Assembly: GCA_017517815.1 (NCBI GenBank)
Contig: JAFWYA010000032.1
Location: 1 to 33,567 of the forward strand
From: Clostridia bacterium
GTDB lineage: Bacteria > Bacillota_A > Clostridia > Christensenellales > Aristaeellaceae
Direction: 5' to 3'
Length of the DNA: 33,567 nucleotides
Shown here: positions 1-8,326 of the stretch, piece by piece
Position numbering within the stretch: position 1 is the first letter of the stretch
How the letters are laid out: each line of letters opens with the position of its first letter
Translations under genes and position numbers: made by a program
Notes under the pieces: generated by a model
What the model saw: only the letters and a program-made list of their open reading frames with translations
Told to the model about the DNA's origin: nothing
Databases searched by the model: none

Positions 1-1
1 C

Positions 2-81
2 CTGCGGCCCATAAAATGGGCCGCAGAGATGGGTGCAGGGATGAAATCCCTGCCAGGGGTCCAGGGGGCGGAGCCCCCTGG
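2..81 (-). terminator. Three-hairpin terminator array after the first reductase gene
   Basis: Read on the minus strand after the stop at 94-96 there are three perfect hairpins: an 8-bp stem (61-68 with 74-81), an 8-bp stem with a 3-nt loop (35-42 with 46-53) and an 11-bp stem CTGCGGCCCAT with a 3-nt loop (2-12 with 16-26). The expected U-run would lie beyond the window edge; the same third hairpin is followed by U-runs at 9892-9924 and 3988-4019. This is one copy of the recurring 3'-end module described under the repeat entries. Confidence 0.75.
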
Positions 82-93
82 GCGTCCCCGTCC

Positions 94-2001
94 TTATTTT
101 GCGGCAGCCTCGAGGCAGGCAGCCACAGCGTTCATGATGCGGTTGGAGGTGAGGGTCGCGCCGGCGACGGTGTCGACGGTAGCGTCGTTGTTGGCGACGA
201 TGGCGGCGGGCACGGTCTCAAAGGCAGCCTTGGCGATGCCTTCGGTCTCCTGATGAGAGACGATCTCCACGCCGGCGATCTTGCCGGAGGCGACGGTGAC
301 CTTCACGGTCATGGGGCCGTTCTGGCCGTCGACGGTGGCGGTGTACTCGCCATCGGTGAGGGCGCGGCTCATGTCAAAGAGCTTCTCGGTGGAAACTTCC
401 TTGGCGAACAGGCCTTCGTCCAGCAGGACGGAAGCGGGCTTCACTTCGTAGCCTTCGGCCATCTCGTTGGTCATGGCGTGCTTGGCAGCGATCTTGCCGA
501 ACACGATGGGGCCCATGACGCCGGTGCCGCCGGAGACGAACTTGCCCCAGATGCCGCCCACGACTTCGCCGGCGGCGTACAGGCCGGGGATGACGTTGCC
601 GGCTTCATCCAGCACCTGCATGTCCTTGTTGGCAGTCACGCCGCCCAGGGTCATGACGCACAGGGCGTGCAGACGGATGGCGTAGTACTTTTCGCCCTCG
701 ATCTTGTTGGTGGCGATGTTGTAGGTGTTGCTGACATTGAACTCGCGGCCGAACTGGTCGGGCTCGCCCTTTTCAACAGCAGCGTTGTAGTCTTCGATGG
801 TCTTCTTGAGGTTCTCGGCGGGCACGTTGATGGCAGCAGCCAGCTCCTCGATGGAGTTGCCGGAGTACATCACATGAGAGCCCAGACCGCCGTCGTAGAA
901 GTAGAAGCGCATGAAGATGTCGCCGCCGGCAGCAGCCAGATCAGCAAGCACCTTGTCGGTGTAGATGTCATACTGCACAGCCTGGGGCTGCTCTTCCAGA
1001 GCCACTTCGCGGATAGCGGGGTTGGCTTCGGTCTCGTTGCAGAAACGCTCGCCGTTCTGGTTGACGACGATGCCGCCGGTCTTCCAGGTGTAGGTGGAAG
1101 CGATCTGGCCGCGGGTATCGTCATCGCGGGCAACCAGACCCATGGGGAAGGTGGGGATGGCGTCCATGGCGGTAAGTCCCGCGCCGACCTTCTGCATCAT
1201 GAGCAGGGCGTTGCCGTCAGAGCCGGGAGCGCCGCCGGCCAGGTAGTATTCGCCGTACTGGGTGTACTCGCCCATGAGCTTGCGGTTGCTGCTGTAGCCG
1301 CCGGTGGCGACGATGACGCCCTTCTTGGCGGTGTAGGTCACTTCGCCGTTGGGGCCTTCAGCCTTCACGCCGGTGATCTGGCCCTTTTCGTTGGCGACGA
1401 GTTCCTTGGCGGTGGTGAAGAGCACCACTTCGATCTTGTCGTTGGCCTTCACGATGCCGTCCAGCACTTCGTGAGCGGCGGACTTGTAGTTGGCGCTGTC
1501 CTCGGGGCTGCACTTGTAGGTGCGGGGCACGGAGTACAGGGCATGCTCGGGGGCGAACACGGCGCGGCGGCCCTGAGCGTCCACGGTGAACTTGTTGTCC
1601 TTCAGGCCCGCTTCGTACAGCCAGTCGAACACTTCGGTAGCGCTCTCGGCGTAGGTGCGGATGAGCTCTTCATTGGGCTGGCCGCCGAAGTCGTCGCCGT
1701 TGTTGATGATGTCGGCAACGTAACTGTCGATGGTGTCCTCAATGCCGTCTTCCTTCTGGATGATGGTGCCGGCAGCAGACATAGAGCCGGAGGTAAAGTT
1801 CAGAGCGCCGCCGGTCTTGCCGGTCATTTCCAGCACGATGACCTTCTCAGCGCCGTTTTCAACAGCCTCGATGGCAGCAGACAGGCCAGCGCCGCCAGCG
1901 CCAACGATGATGAGGTCGGCGTCGGCTTCCTCGGCCACAGCGGGCACGATGCAGCTGAATACCAGCATGATGCTCAGCAGGGTAGCCAGAAAACGATTCA
2001 T
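94..2001 (-). CDS. Secreted FAD/FMN-dependent reductase (flavocytochrome c / fumarate reductase superfamily, altered active site)
   Basis: The protein has 635 residues. A Sec signal peptide (residues 1-23, ending AVA before EE) precedes an FAD-binding fold whose glycine motif GAGGAG is at residues 34-39. A C-terminal FMN-binding domain (about 545-635) ends with D-T-V-A-G-A-T; T616 is the expected site of covalent FMN attachment by ApbE-type enzymes, although the usual SGAT reads AGAT. The protein should act outside the membrane, passing electrons to an organic acceptor. The catalytic residues of true fumarate reductases are not kept: HPT reads IPT (near 282), TRD reads ANP (near 326), HHTMGG reads CVMTLGG (448-454) and GANRLGG reads GKFVSGG (486-492). 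The substrate is therefore probably not fumarate. The start at 2001 follows GGAGGAG 7 nt upstream; an earlier in-frame ATG at 2049 would put 16 residues before the signal peptide and would lie over the promoter. Family assignment is secure, substrate unknown. Confidence 0.9.
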   Translation of the reverse strand: MNRFLATLLSIMLVFSCIVPAVAEEADADLIIVGAGGAGLSAAIEAVENGAEKVIVLEMTGKTGGALNFTSGSMSAAGTIIQKEDGIEDTIDSYVADIINNGDDFGGQPNEELIRTYAESATEVFDWLYEAGLKDNKFTVDAQGRRAVFAPEHALYSVPRTYKCSPEDSANYKSAAHEVLDGIVKANDKIEVVLFTTAKELVANEKGQITGVKAEGPNGEVTYTAKKGVIVATGGYSSNRKLMGEYTQYGEYYLAGGAPGSDGNALLMMQKVGAGLTAMDAIPTFPMGLVARDDDTRGQIASTYTWKTGGIVVNQNGERFCNETEANPAIREVALEEQPQAVQYDIYTDKVLADLAAAGGDIFMRFYFYDGGLGSHVMYSGNSIEELAAAINVPAENLKKTIEDYNAAVEKGEPDQFGREFNVSNTYNIATNKIEGEKYYAIRLHALCVMTLGGVTANKDMQVLDEAGNVIPGLYAAGEVVGGIWGKFVSGGTGVMGPIVFGKIAAKHAMTNEMAEGYEVKPASVLLDEGLFAKEVSTEKLFDMSRALTDGEYTATVDGQNGPMTVKVTVASGKIAGVEIVSHQETEGIAKAAFETVPAAIVANNDATVDTVAGATLTSNRIMNAVAACLEAAAK

Positions 2002-2053
2002 GGGGATCTCCTCCTGTTGTTTTTGGTATTTGTGTGCAAATTTGCACACTTAT

Positions 2054-2082
2054 AGTATAAACGCAAAGATCGTTAAAATCAA
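2054..2082 (-). promoter_or_regulatory. Sigma-A-type promoter for the first reductase
   Basis: On the minus strand a -35 TTGATT (2077-2082) and a -10 TATACT (2054-2059) are separated by exactly 17 bp. Transcription would start near 2047, giving a leader of about 45 nt before the ATG at 2001. Confidence 0.75.
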
Positions 2083-2156
2083 GACAAAGAAAAAACATTT
2101 CCTCACAAGCAGCCTTAAATGTTATCCACCTTTCGCAGCCGGCCGCGCGCCTGCTG

Positions 2157-2186
2157 TTGCGGCTGGACAGACCCCTATGTTATAAT
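2157..2186 (+). promoter_or_regulatory. Extended -10 promoter for the membrane protein gene
   Basis: A perfect TATAAT (2181-2186) is preceded by TGT (2178-2180), making an extended -10. A weak -35 TTGCGG lies at 2157-2162 with an 18-bp spacer. The leader to the ATG at 2220 would be about 27 nt. It is arranged back to back with the minus-strand promoter at 2054-2082. Confidence 0.7.
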
Positions 2187-2219
2187 GAAGCGAAATCAAC
2201 CCACCCGGAGGACATCTGT

Positions 2220-3923
2220 ATGCATACTTTTCTGCCCGCCGTTTGCGCCGCCGCATCCGCCGCCCTTTCCGCATGGTTGATGGGCTGGCCGCGCGAGGGC
2301 GGCTATCAGCTGACTTGGCTTGTGATGGCCGTTTTGTGCGCCATTGGCACCCGCCAGTTCATGAAGGAGACCGACCGCCGCGCGAAGTGGTGCTTTGGCG
2401 TGCTGGGCGCGCTGTTCATGCTGTGCATGGGCCTTGGCTGGCGGCTGGAGTCCGTCGACCGCACCGGCTTTGACGGCCTTGCGCTGTGCCTGCTGCTGGC
2501 GGCATGTTCCGGCCCGGCTGTGGGGGCGCTGGCACTTTGGGCGTCGCGCAAGCTGGAAAGCCTGGCCCCCGGCAAGCCCCTCAGCCCCAAAAAGACCTTC
2601 TGGGTCTGCTTTGCGCTCATCATGGCGATGTGGCTGCCGGTGCAGCTGGCATACTTCCCCTGCTGCTTCGGCTACGACCTCAACAACCAGATCGGGCAGA
2701 TCAACCACGGCCCGTTTAACACGCATCATCCGCTGTTGCACACGCTGATCGTAGGCGGCTTTTACGTGCTGGGCGGCGCTCTTGGCAGCCACACGCTGGG
2801 CGCGTGGATGTACGGCACCTTTCAGATGCTGTGCGTGGCAGGCTCGATGGCCTACGGTCTGAGCCACCTTGCGCGCCTGCGCGTGCCCAAGAAGGTGATC
2901 GTGGCCCTCACGCTGTTTTTCGGCCTTGCGCCCAATCACTCGCTGATGTCCATCGGCTGCACCAAGGACGTGCTGTTCGCCGCCGCCATGACGGTCACCG
3001 TGATCCACCTGCACAAGCTGTGGCTTGACCCCACCCGCATCCGCCGCGTCAAACCCGCCCTGAGCCTTGTGATCTGGCTGATGCTCACGAGCCTCCTTCG
3101 CAACAACGCGGTTTACGCCATCATTCTCTTTGCCATCCCCGCGGTCATCCTCATCGGCAAGGGCAGCCGCCGCAGGCTGTTTGCCGCGATCGCCGCCGCG
3201 CTCATCCTGCAGTCCGCCGCAGGCACCGTCATGGCCCGCGCCACCGACGCCGTGCCCGGCGCCATCAACGAAATGCTGAGCGTCCCCGCCCAGCAGCTGG
3301 CGCGCATCTACCACAAGTACGGCTTCGACGTGCCCACCGGCTACGAGGTGGTCGAGTGGGTGCCCCACGCCGACATGTATCAGGCCTCGCGCGCGGACTT
3401 CACCAAGCAGCACCTCAAGGTCACCCGCGAAGGTCAGCTGATGGGCTTTGCGAAGTTCTGGGTGCGCGAACTCTTCCACTATCCCATTGAATACATCGAC
3501 GCCTTCCTGCTCAACGCCAAGGGCTACTGGTTCCCGCACGACACCTCCTTTGCCGTCGTCTACGGCGAATGGCCCGAGGCGCTCGTCGGCGCCATCATCA
3601 CCGAGCAGTACCCCATCGATGTGGAATTTACCTCCTACATCCCGCCCCTGCGCGCGCTCTACGAGCATCTCTTCACCCGCAACAACTACCAGTCCGTGCC
3701 GGGCCTTTCCACCCTCATCCACCCGGCCACCTATTCCTGGCTGATCCTCTGGGCCATCGCGTGGGCCATCTGGCGCAAAAACACCCCCGCCCTCATGCCC
3801 ATGCTGCTGCTCGCCGCCTACCTCGCCACCCTCTTCCTGGGCCCCTGCGCCCTCGTCCGCTACTGCTACTACCTCATGATCGGCGCGCCCCTCGCCCTGG
3901 GCGTGCTGTGCGCGAAGGAGTAA
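2220..3923 (+). CDS. Multi-pass membrane protein, DUF6020-like / GT-C-like
   Basis: The protein has 567 residues and starts at the ATG following CCGGAGGAC. It has many hydrophobic segments: a cluster in the first ~130 residues, then repeated helices to the C-terminus. The conserved core near residues 145-190 contains a Y-F-P-C-C-F-G-Y-D stretch, then N-N-Q and a HHPLLHT motif. That pattern resembles the DUF6020-like integral membrane proteins, which look like GT-C-type polyisoprenyl-linked glycosyltransferases (acidic residue in the first extracytoplasmic loop). A glycan or envelope-polymer role would follow from that resemblance but is inference. The gene is alone in its transcription unit, with its own promoter and a three-hairpin terminator starting 12 nt after the stop. 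Some other large membrane enzyme with the same topology cannot be excluded. Confidence 0.75.
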   Translation: MHTFLPAVCAAASAALSAWLMGWPREGGYQLTWLVMAVLCAIGTRQFMKETDRRAKWCFGVLGALFMLCMGLGWRLESVDRTGFDGLALCLLLAACSGPAVGALALWASRKLESLAPGKPLSPKKTFWVCFALIMAMWLPVQLAYFPCCFGYDLNNQIGQINHGPFNTHHPLLHTLIVGGFYVLGGALGSHTLGAWMYGTFQMLCVAGSMAYGLSHLARLRVPKKVIVALTLFFGLAPNHSLMSIGCTKDVLFAAAMTVTVIHLHKLWLDPTRIRRVKPALSLVIWLMLTSLLRNNAVYAIILFAIPAVILIGKGSRRRLFAAIAAALILQSAAGTVMARATDAVPGAINEMLSVPAQQLARIYHKYGFDVPTGYEVVEWVPHADMYQASRADFTKQHLKVTREGQLMGFAKFWVRELFHYPIEYIDAFLLNAKGYWFPHDTSFAVVYGEWPEALVGAIITEQYPIDVEFTSYIPPLRALYEHLFTRNNYQSVPGLSTLIHPATYSWLILWAIAWAIWRKNTPALMPMLLLAAYLATLFLGPCALVRYCYYLMIGAPLALGVLCAKE

Positions 3924-3935
3924 CGGGGGACGATT

Positions 3936-4019
3936 GCAGGGGTTTCACCCCTGCACCCCACAAGGGACTTCGTCCCTTGACCCATCTCTGCGGCCCATTT
4001 TATGGGCCGCAGGGATTTT
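3936..4019 (+). terminator. Three-hairpin terminator array after the membrane protein gene
   Basis: There are three perfect hairpins: GCAGGGG/CCCCTGC (3936-3942 with 3948-3954), AAGGGAC/GTCCCTT (3962-3968 with 3972-3978) and the 11-bp CTGCGGCCCAT stem (3988-3998 with 4002-4012). The last is followed by GGATTTTTTT, a typical intrinsic terminator. The linkers (ACCCCACA and GACCCATCT) are the same as in the copies at 9892-9976 and, nearly, at 22503-22585. Confidence 0.85.
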
Positions 4020-4334
4020 TTTGTTTGGGGAGGATGCTCAGACCGCCGCTCCCCGGAAGGGGTCGCGGCTCGCTTGGACGGTAGCATGTATAGCTAAGCA
4101 ACGCCTTTCAACCCTCCCAAAAGGTAAAGACCCCTTACTGGGGTCTGGGGCTCTGCCCCAGCGCGGGAAGGGGGGAGGGGAGGAGTCCAGAGGGGGGTCT
4201 CGGGGGGACCGGTGCGGGGTCCCCTCCCGACCGCCCCTCTGGCCCAAGCGGAGCGGAGAGAAACCTGAGCGAAACGAAGTTGCGCTCAATAGGCTGAGAA
4301 GCCTAGTTCCTTAAAGCGGCGCGTAGCTGCCGCC
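4020..4334 (+). repeat. Structured intergenic repeat, copy 1 (type A, forward)
   Basis: This follows the terminator U-run through the linker TTTGTTTGGGG. In order it holds a GC-rich arm (about 4035-4075), a 7-bp AGACCCC/GGGGTCT stem (4128-4134 with 4140-4146), a CTGGGGC-type hairpin just after it, and a long imperfect hairpin bounded by CCAGAGGGG and CCCCTCTGG (4187-4242). A TGAGCG/CGCTCA hairpin (about 4265-4288), an AGGCTGAGAAGCC hairpin and a terminal GCGGC-type hairpin near 4316-4334 complete it. It fills the convergent gap before gdhA and has no credible gene. Some 50 bp of unremarkable sequence follow to 4382. Confidence 0.8.
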
Positions 4335-4393
4335 CTACAGACATCAACCCACAGGGGAGCCTGCAGAATCAGCTGCCGCCAACAAACAAAAAA

Positions 4394-4447
4394 CCCCGCC
4401 CCCATTCCAGAGGGCGGGTAAAAAGGGTGCAGGGCCTTAGCCCCTGC
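4394..4447 (-). terminator. gdhA terminator
   Basis: On the minus strand, directly after the gdhA stop (4448-4450), a GCAGGG/CCCTGC hairpin (4429-4434 with 4442-4447) is followed by a CCCGCCC/GGGCGGG stem (4395-4401 with 4412-4418). A U-rich run (TTTTTTG, from the complement of 4382-4393) comes next. It is a two-hairpin variant of the three-hairpin array seen after other genes here. Confidence 0.85.
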
Positions 4448-5881
<1,434 letters not shown>

Positions 5882-5912
5882 CTAATTATGTTTTTTGGTG
5901 GAGGGGGCTGCT

Positions 5913-6228
5913 GACGGCGGCAGCTTACGCGCCGCCCATGTAGCTTGGCTTCTCAGCCTATTGTGCGCACTCCCGGTGCGCCCCGGTTTCTCTCCGCTCC
6001 GCTTGGGCCAGAGGGGCGGTCGGGGGGGACCCCGCACCGGTCCCCCCGAGACCCCCCTCTGGACTTCCCCCCTCCCCCCTTCCCGCGCCGGGGACACCCC
6101 GGACCCCCGGACCCTGCAAGGGGTCTTTTTTTATGGACGGGTTGAGAGCGCTGCTTTGCTATACCTTGCCACCGCCAAGCGAGCCGCGACCCCTTCCGGG
6201 GAGCGGCGGTCTGCGTTCCCGCCCCAAA
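5913..6228 (-). repeat. Structured intergenic repeat, copy 2 (type A, reverse)
   Basis: Reverse-orientation copy of the element at 4020-4334. Read on the plus strand it begins with the GGCGGCAGCTTACGCGCCGC hairpin (from about 5916), then the GGCTTCTCAGCC hairpin, the GTGCGCAC...GTGCGCC region and the long hairpin bounded by CCAGAGGGG and CCCCTCTGG (from about 6009). A CCGGGG/CCCCGG hairpin, a GACCC/GGGTC stem followed by TTTTTTT (about 6110-6132) and the arm with TTCCGGGGAGCGGCGG follow. It then joins CCCCAAACAAAAAAA, the complement of the linker after the reductase terminator. The GACCC stem plus T-run could terminate plus-strand transcription. Confidence 0.8.
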
Positions 6229-6290
6229 CAAAAAAAGACCCCCGCGCCATCAAATGGCGCGGGAGCGGGGTCCAGGGGCTCAGCCCCTGG
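6229..6290 (-). terminator. Terminator of the second reductase
   Basis: On the minus strand a CCAGGGGC/GCCCCTGG hairpin (6283-6290 with 6272-6279) starts at the base immediately after the stop TAA. A 10-bp CCCGCGCCAT/ATGGCGCGGG hairpin (6241-6250 with 6254-6263) follows, then GGTCTTTTTTT. This is the array lacking its middle hairpin; the third hairpin is identical to that at 22555-22577. Confidence 0.85.
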
Positions 6291-8162
6291 TTATTTGGCG
6301 TACTCGGCAGCGTTGGTGCCGGCGATGCGGCCAAACACAACGATGTCGCTCACGGCGTTGCCGCCCAGACGGTTGGCGCCGTGCACGCCGCCGGTGACCT
6401 CGCCAGCAGCGTACAGACCGGGGATGGCAGCGCCCTCAGCGGTCAGCACTTCGGTGTTGGCGTTGATCTTCAGACCACCCATGGTGTGGTGGATGCCGGC
6501 GGTAACCTTGATGGCATAGAAGGGAGCGGTGTCCAGAGGATTGGCGAAGCTGGTGCGGCCAAACTCAGCGTCGGTCTTGGCGGCGACGTTGGCGTTCCAG
6601 GCTTCCATGGTGGCGGCAAAGTCGGCAGCGGGCACGCCGATGTTGGCGGCCAGCTCTTCGTAGGAAGCGCCCTCGATGGTCAGGCCCTTCTTGATGTAGC
6701 CGGCGATAACGCTGGAGGCGTCAACCATCTTCTGGTCCACGATCAGCCAGCTGAAGGAGCCGGTCTGAGCGATCTCGGCAGCGGACACAACGTCGCGGGT
6801 GCCGACTTCGTCGATGAAGCGCTTGCCCTCGGCATTGACGAGGATGGCGCCGTCGCCGCGCAGACCCTCGGTGATGAGAGCGGCGGTGTCAGCCTGAACG
6901 GTGGGGTGGATCTGGATCTGCTCCATATCAACGGTGGCAGCGCCCACGGCGGTGGCCATCGCGATGCCCTGGCCCTGCAGGCCGGCAGCGTTGGTGGTCA
7001 TGAAGCCGTTGAGCTCGGGCTTGAGCTCGGCAACCATGGGCAGGTTGGCGCCGAAGCCGCCGGTGGCCAGCACAACAGCCTTGGCGCTCACCAGCACGTT
7101 GCCGCCGTCAGCGGTCACGCCCTTCACGCCGGTCACAACGCCGTTGTCCATGGTGATCTCGGTGGCGGTGGTGTTAAAGAGGATCTCGACGCCGCGGTCG
7201 GTCACATTCTTCTCAAGGATGGGAACGATGTAGGAACCGACGGACACGGTCTTGCCCTCAGCATTCACAGGGCGATGGATGCGCTTGACGGAAGCGCCGC
7301 CGAAGGAACCAACGCTGGTGAGGTCAGCGCCGATGGAGCTGAGCCATTCAATGCCGCTCTCGGTGCCTTCCACCATGGTCTTGACCAGCTCGACATCGTT
7401 GATGCCCTTGCCGCCGATCAGGGTGTCCAGCTGCATGAGCTCCTTGGAGTCAAAGTAGCCGGTGGGGTTCTTCTGGTACTCTTCCCACTGGGTCTTGACG
7501 GTGGCAGCCAGCTCAACGATGGCGGCGTTGTCGGCCCAGGAAGTTTCGATGGAAGCCAGGGTCTTTTCCAGACCGGCCTGCTCGCCGAACTCATTGTTGT
7601 CCTGCAGAGCGGTCTTGGCAGCGTTCATGCCGCCGGTGGCGCGCACGGTGTTGCCGCCGACCATGGCCTGGCTCTCGAGGATGACGACGGTCTTGCCGGC
7701 GTCAGCAGCGGTGATGGCAGCGCTCATGCCGGCGCCGCCAGCGCCCACGACCACAACGTCCACGGTGCGCAGAACGTCTTCGCCCTGGCCCTTTTCGACC
7801 TTCACGTTGTAGCTCTCGGCGTCCACACCGGCAGCGGTGAGGGCAGCCTTGGCGGCCTCAACGATGGCGTTGGAGGTGATGGTAGCGCCGGAAATGGCGT
7901 CCACGGCGATGGAGCCGGTGGCGGTCATCTCTTCAGCCAGCTTCACCAGCGCAACGGAACCGATGCCCTCGGTCTCGCCAGCGCCTTCAGCAGTCACGGC
8001 GACCAGAGCGCCGTCAGACAGGGTAACGTTCACGGTCACGTCGCCGCCAAAGCCCTTGGCGGTGCCGGTAGCGGTCACGTCAGCAGGAACAGCCTCGCCC
8101 AGCGCGACAGACGCAACCAGCATCATCAGCGCCATGACGATCGCAGCAATACGAGTCTTCAT
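6291..8162 (-). CDS. Secreted flavinylated fumarate-reductase-like protein
   Basis: The protein has 623 residues and a signal peptide of about 22-24. An N-terminal FMN-binding domain carries D-A-I-S-G-A-T, with T94 the predicted covalent FMN site, and is followed by a flavocytochrome-c-type FAD domain (GAGGAG at 140-145). Residues matching the catalytic set of Shewanella fumarate reductase are all present: H419 in HPT, T431/E432 and R435 in TEGLRG, R456 in GTRD, the HH of HHTMGG (558-559) and R598 in GANRLGG. It should therefore reduce fumarate or a close dicarboxylate outside the cell. There are no haem motifs, so electrons must come through the FMN domain from a membrane partner not in this window. 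The ATG follows AGGAGGAAG. Its promoter region is shared with the divergent ROK repressor gene. A urocanate or other enoate reductase is a less likely alternative. Confidence 0.93.
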   Translation of the reverse strand: MKTRIAAIVMALMMLVASVALGEAVPADVTATGTAKGFGGDVTVNVTLSDGALVAVTAEGAGETEGIGSVALVKLAEEMTATGSIAVDAISGATITSNAIVEAAKAALTAAGVDAESYNVKVEKGQGEDVLRTVDVVVVGAGGAGMSAAITAADAGKTVVILESQAMVGGNTVRATGGMNAAKTALQDNNEFGEQAGLEKTLASIETSWADNAAIVELAATVKTQWEEYQKNPTGYFDSKELMQLDTLIGGKGINDVELVKTMVEGTESGIEWLSSIGADLTSVGSFGGASVKRIHRPVNAEGKTVSVGSYIVPILEKNVTDRGVEILFNTTATEITMDNGVVTGVKGVTADGGNVLVSAKAVVLATGGFGANLPMVAELKPELNGFMTTNAAGLQGQGIAMATAVGAATVDMEQIQIHPTVQADTAALITEGLRGDGAILVNAEGKRFIDEVGTRDVVSAAEIAQTGSFSWLIVDQKMVDASSVIAGYIKKGLTIEGASYEELAANIGVPAADFAATMEAWNANVAAKTDAEFGRTSFANPLDTAPFYAIKVTAGIHHTMGGLKINANTEVLTAEGAAIPGLYAAGEVTGGVHGANRLGGNAVSDIVVFGRIAGTNAAEYAK

Positions 8163-8208
8163 GTTGATCTTCCTCCTGTGGAGATTGTTATTTTTTTAAC
8201 CGACGGCT

Positions 8209-8237
8209 AGTATACCACATTCCCCGGGGAACTTCAA
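8209..8237 (-). promoter_or_regulatory. Reductase promoter with a palindrome in its spacer
   Basis: On the minus strand a -35 TTGAAG (8232-8237) and a -10 TATACT (8209-8214) are spaced by 17 bp, with TGG before the -10. The 12-bp perfect palindrome TTCCCCGGGGAA (8220-8231) fills most of the spacer and would place a bound repressor directly over the polymerase site. Confidence 0.75.
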
Positions 8238-8241
8238 GCTG

Positions 8242-8254
8242 TTTCACCGTGAAA
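8242..8254. promoter_or_regulatory. Palindrome between the divergent promoters (candidate operator)
   Basis: TTTCAC-C-GTGAAA is a perfect 6-bp inverted repeat around one base. It lies just upstream of the reductase -35 and 20 bp from the ROK gene -35, a position suited to controlling both. The protein that binds it is not known. Confidence 0.5.
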
Positions 8255-8273
8255 TGATTGTATATATTCCCGT

Positions 8274-8309
8274 TTGGAAATGCTGCCGGTTTATGGTATA
8301 ATACCGGCA
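8274..8309 (+). promoter_or_regulatory. ROK gene promoter inside an inverted repeat (candidate autoregulatory operator)
   Basis: A -35 TTGGAA (8274-8279), a 17-bp spacer and a perfect -10 TATAAT (8297-8302) with TGG before it make a good promoter. The -10 sits between the arms of an inverted repeat, TGCCGGT (8284-8290) and ACCGGCA (8303-8309), so a dimeric repressor bound there would block initiation. Confidence 0.75.
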
Positions 8310-8326
8310 AAGGAGCCTGATGAAAC

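Noticed and set aside
16..2055. Very long open frame on the plus strand opposite the first reductase
   Set aside because: It is antisense to a gene with clear domains, promoter and ribosome site; its Gly/His/Val-rich composition is typical of GC-rich antisense frames.
4031..4334. Short open frames inside the structured repeats
   Set aside because: They occur in several frames in all copies, lack ribosome sites and change frame between copies; the shared feature is hairpin structure, not protein.
3936..4334. Repeat as an insertion sequence
   Set aside because: No transposase frame and no target-site duplications could be seen; a non-autonomous element remains possible.
5895..8210. 771-codon plus-strand open frame spanning repeat copy 2 and the second reductase
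   Set aside because: It reads through a non-coding repeat and then antisense to the reductase; composition and context mark it as a shadow.
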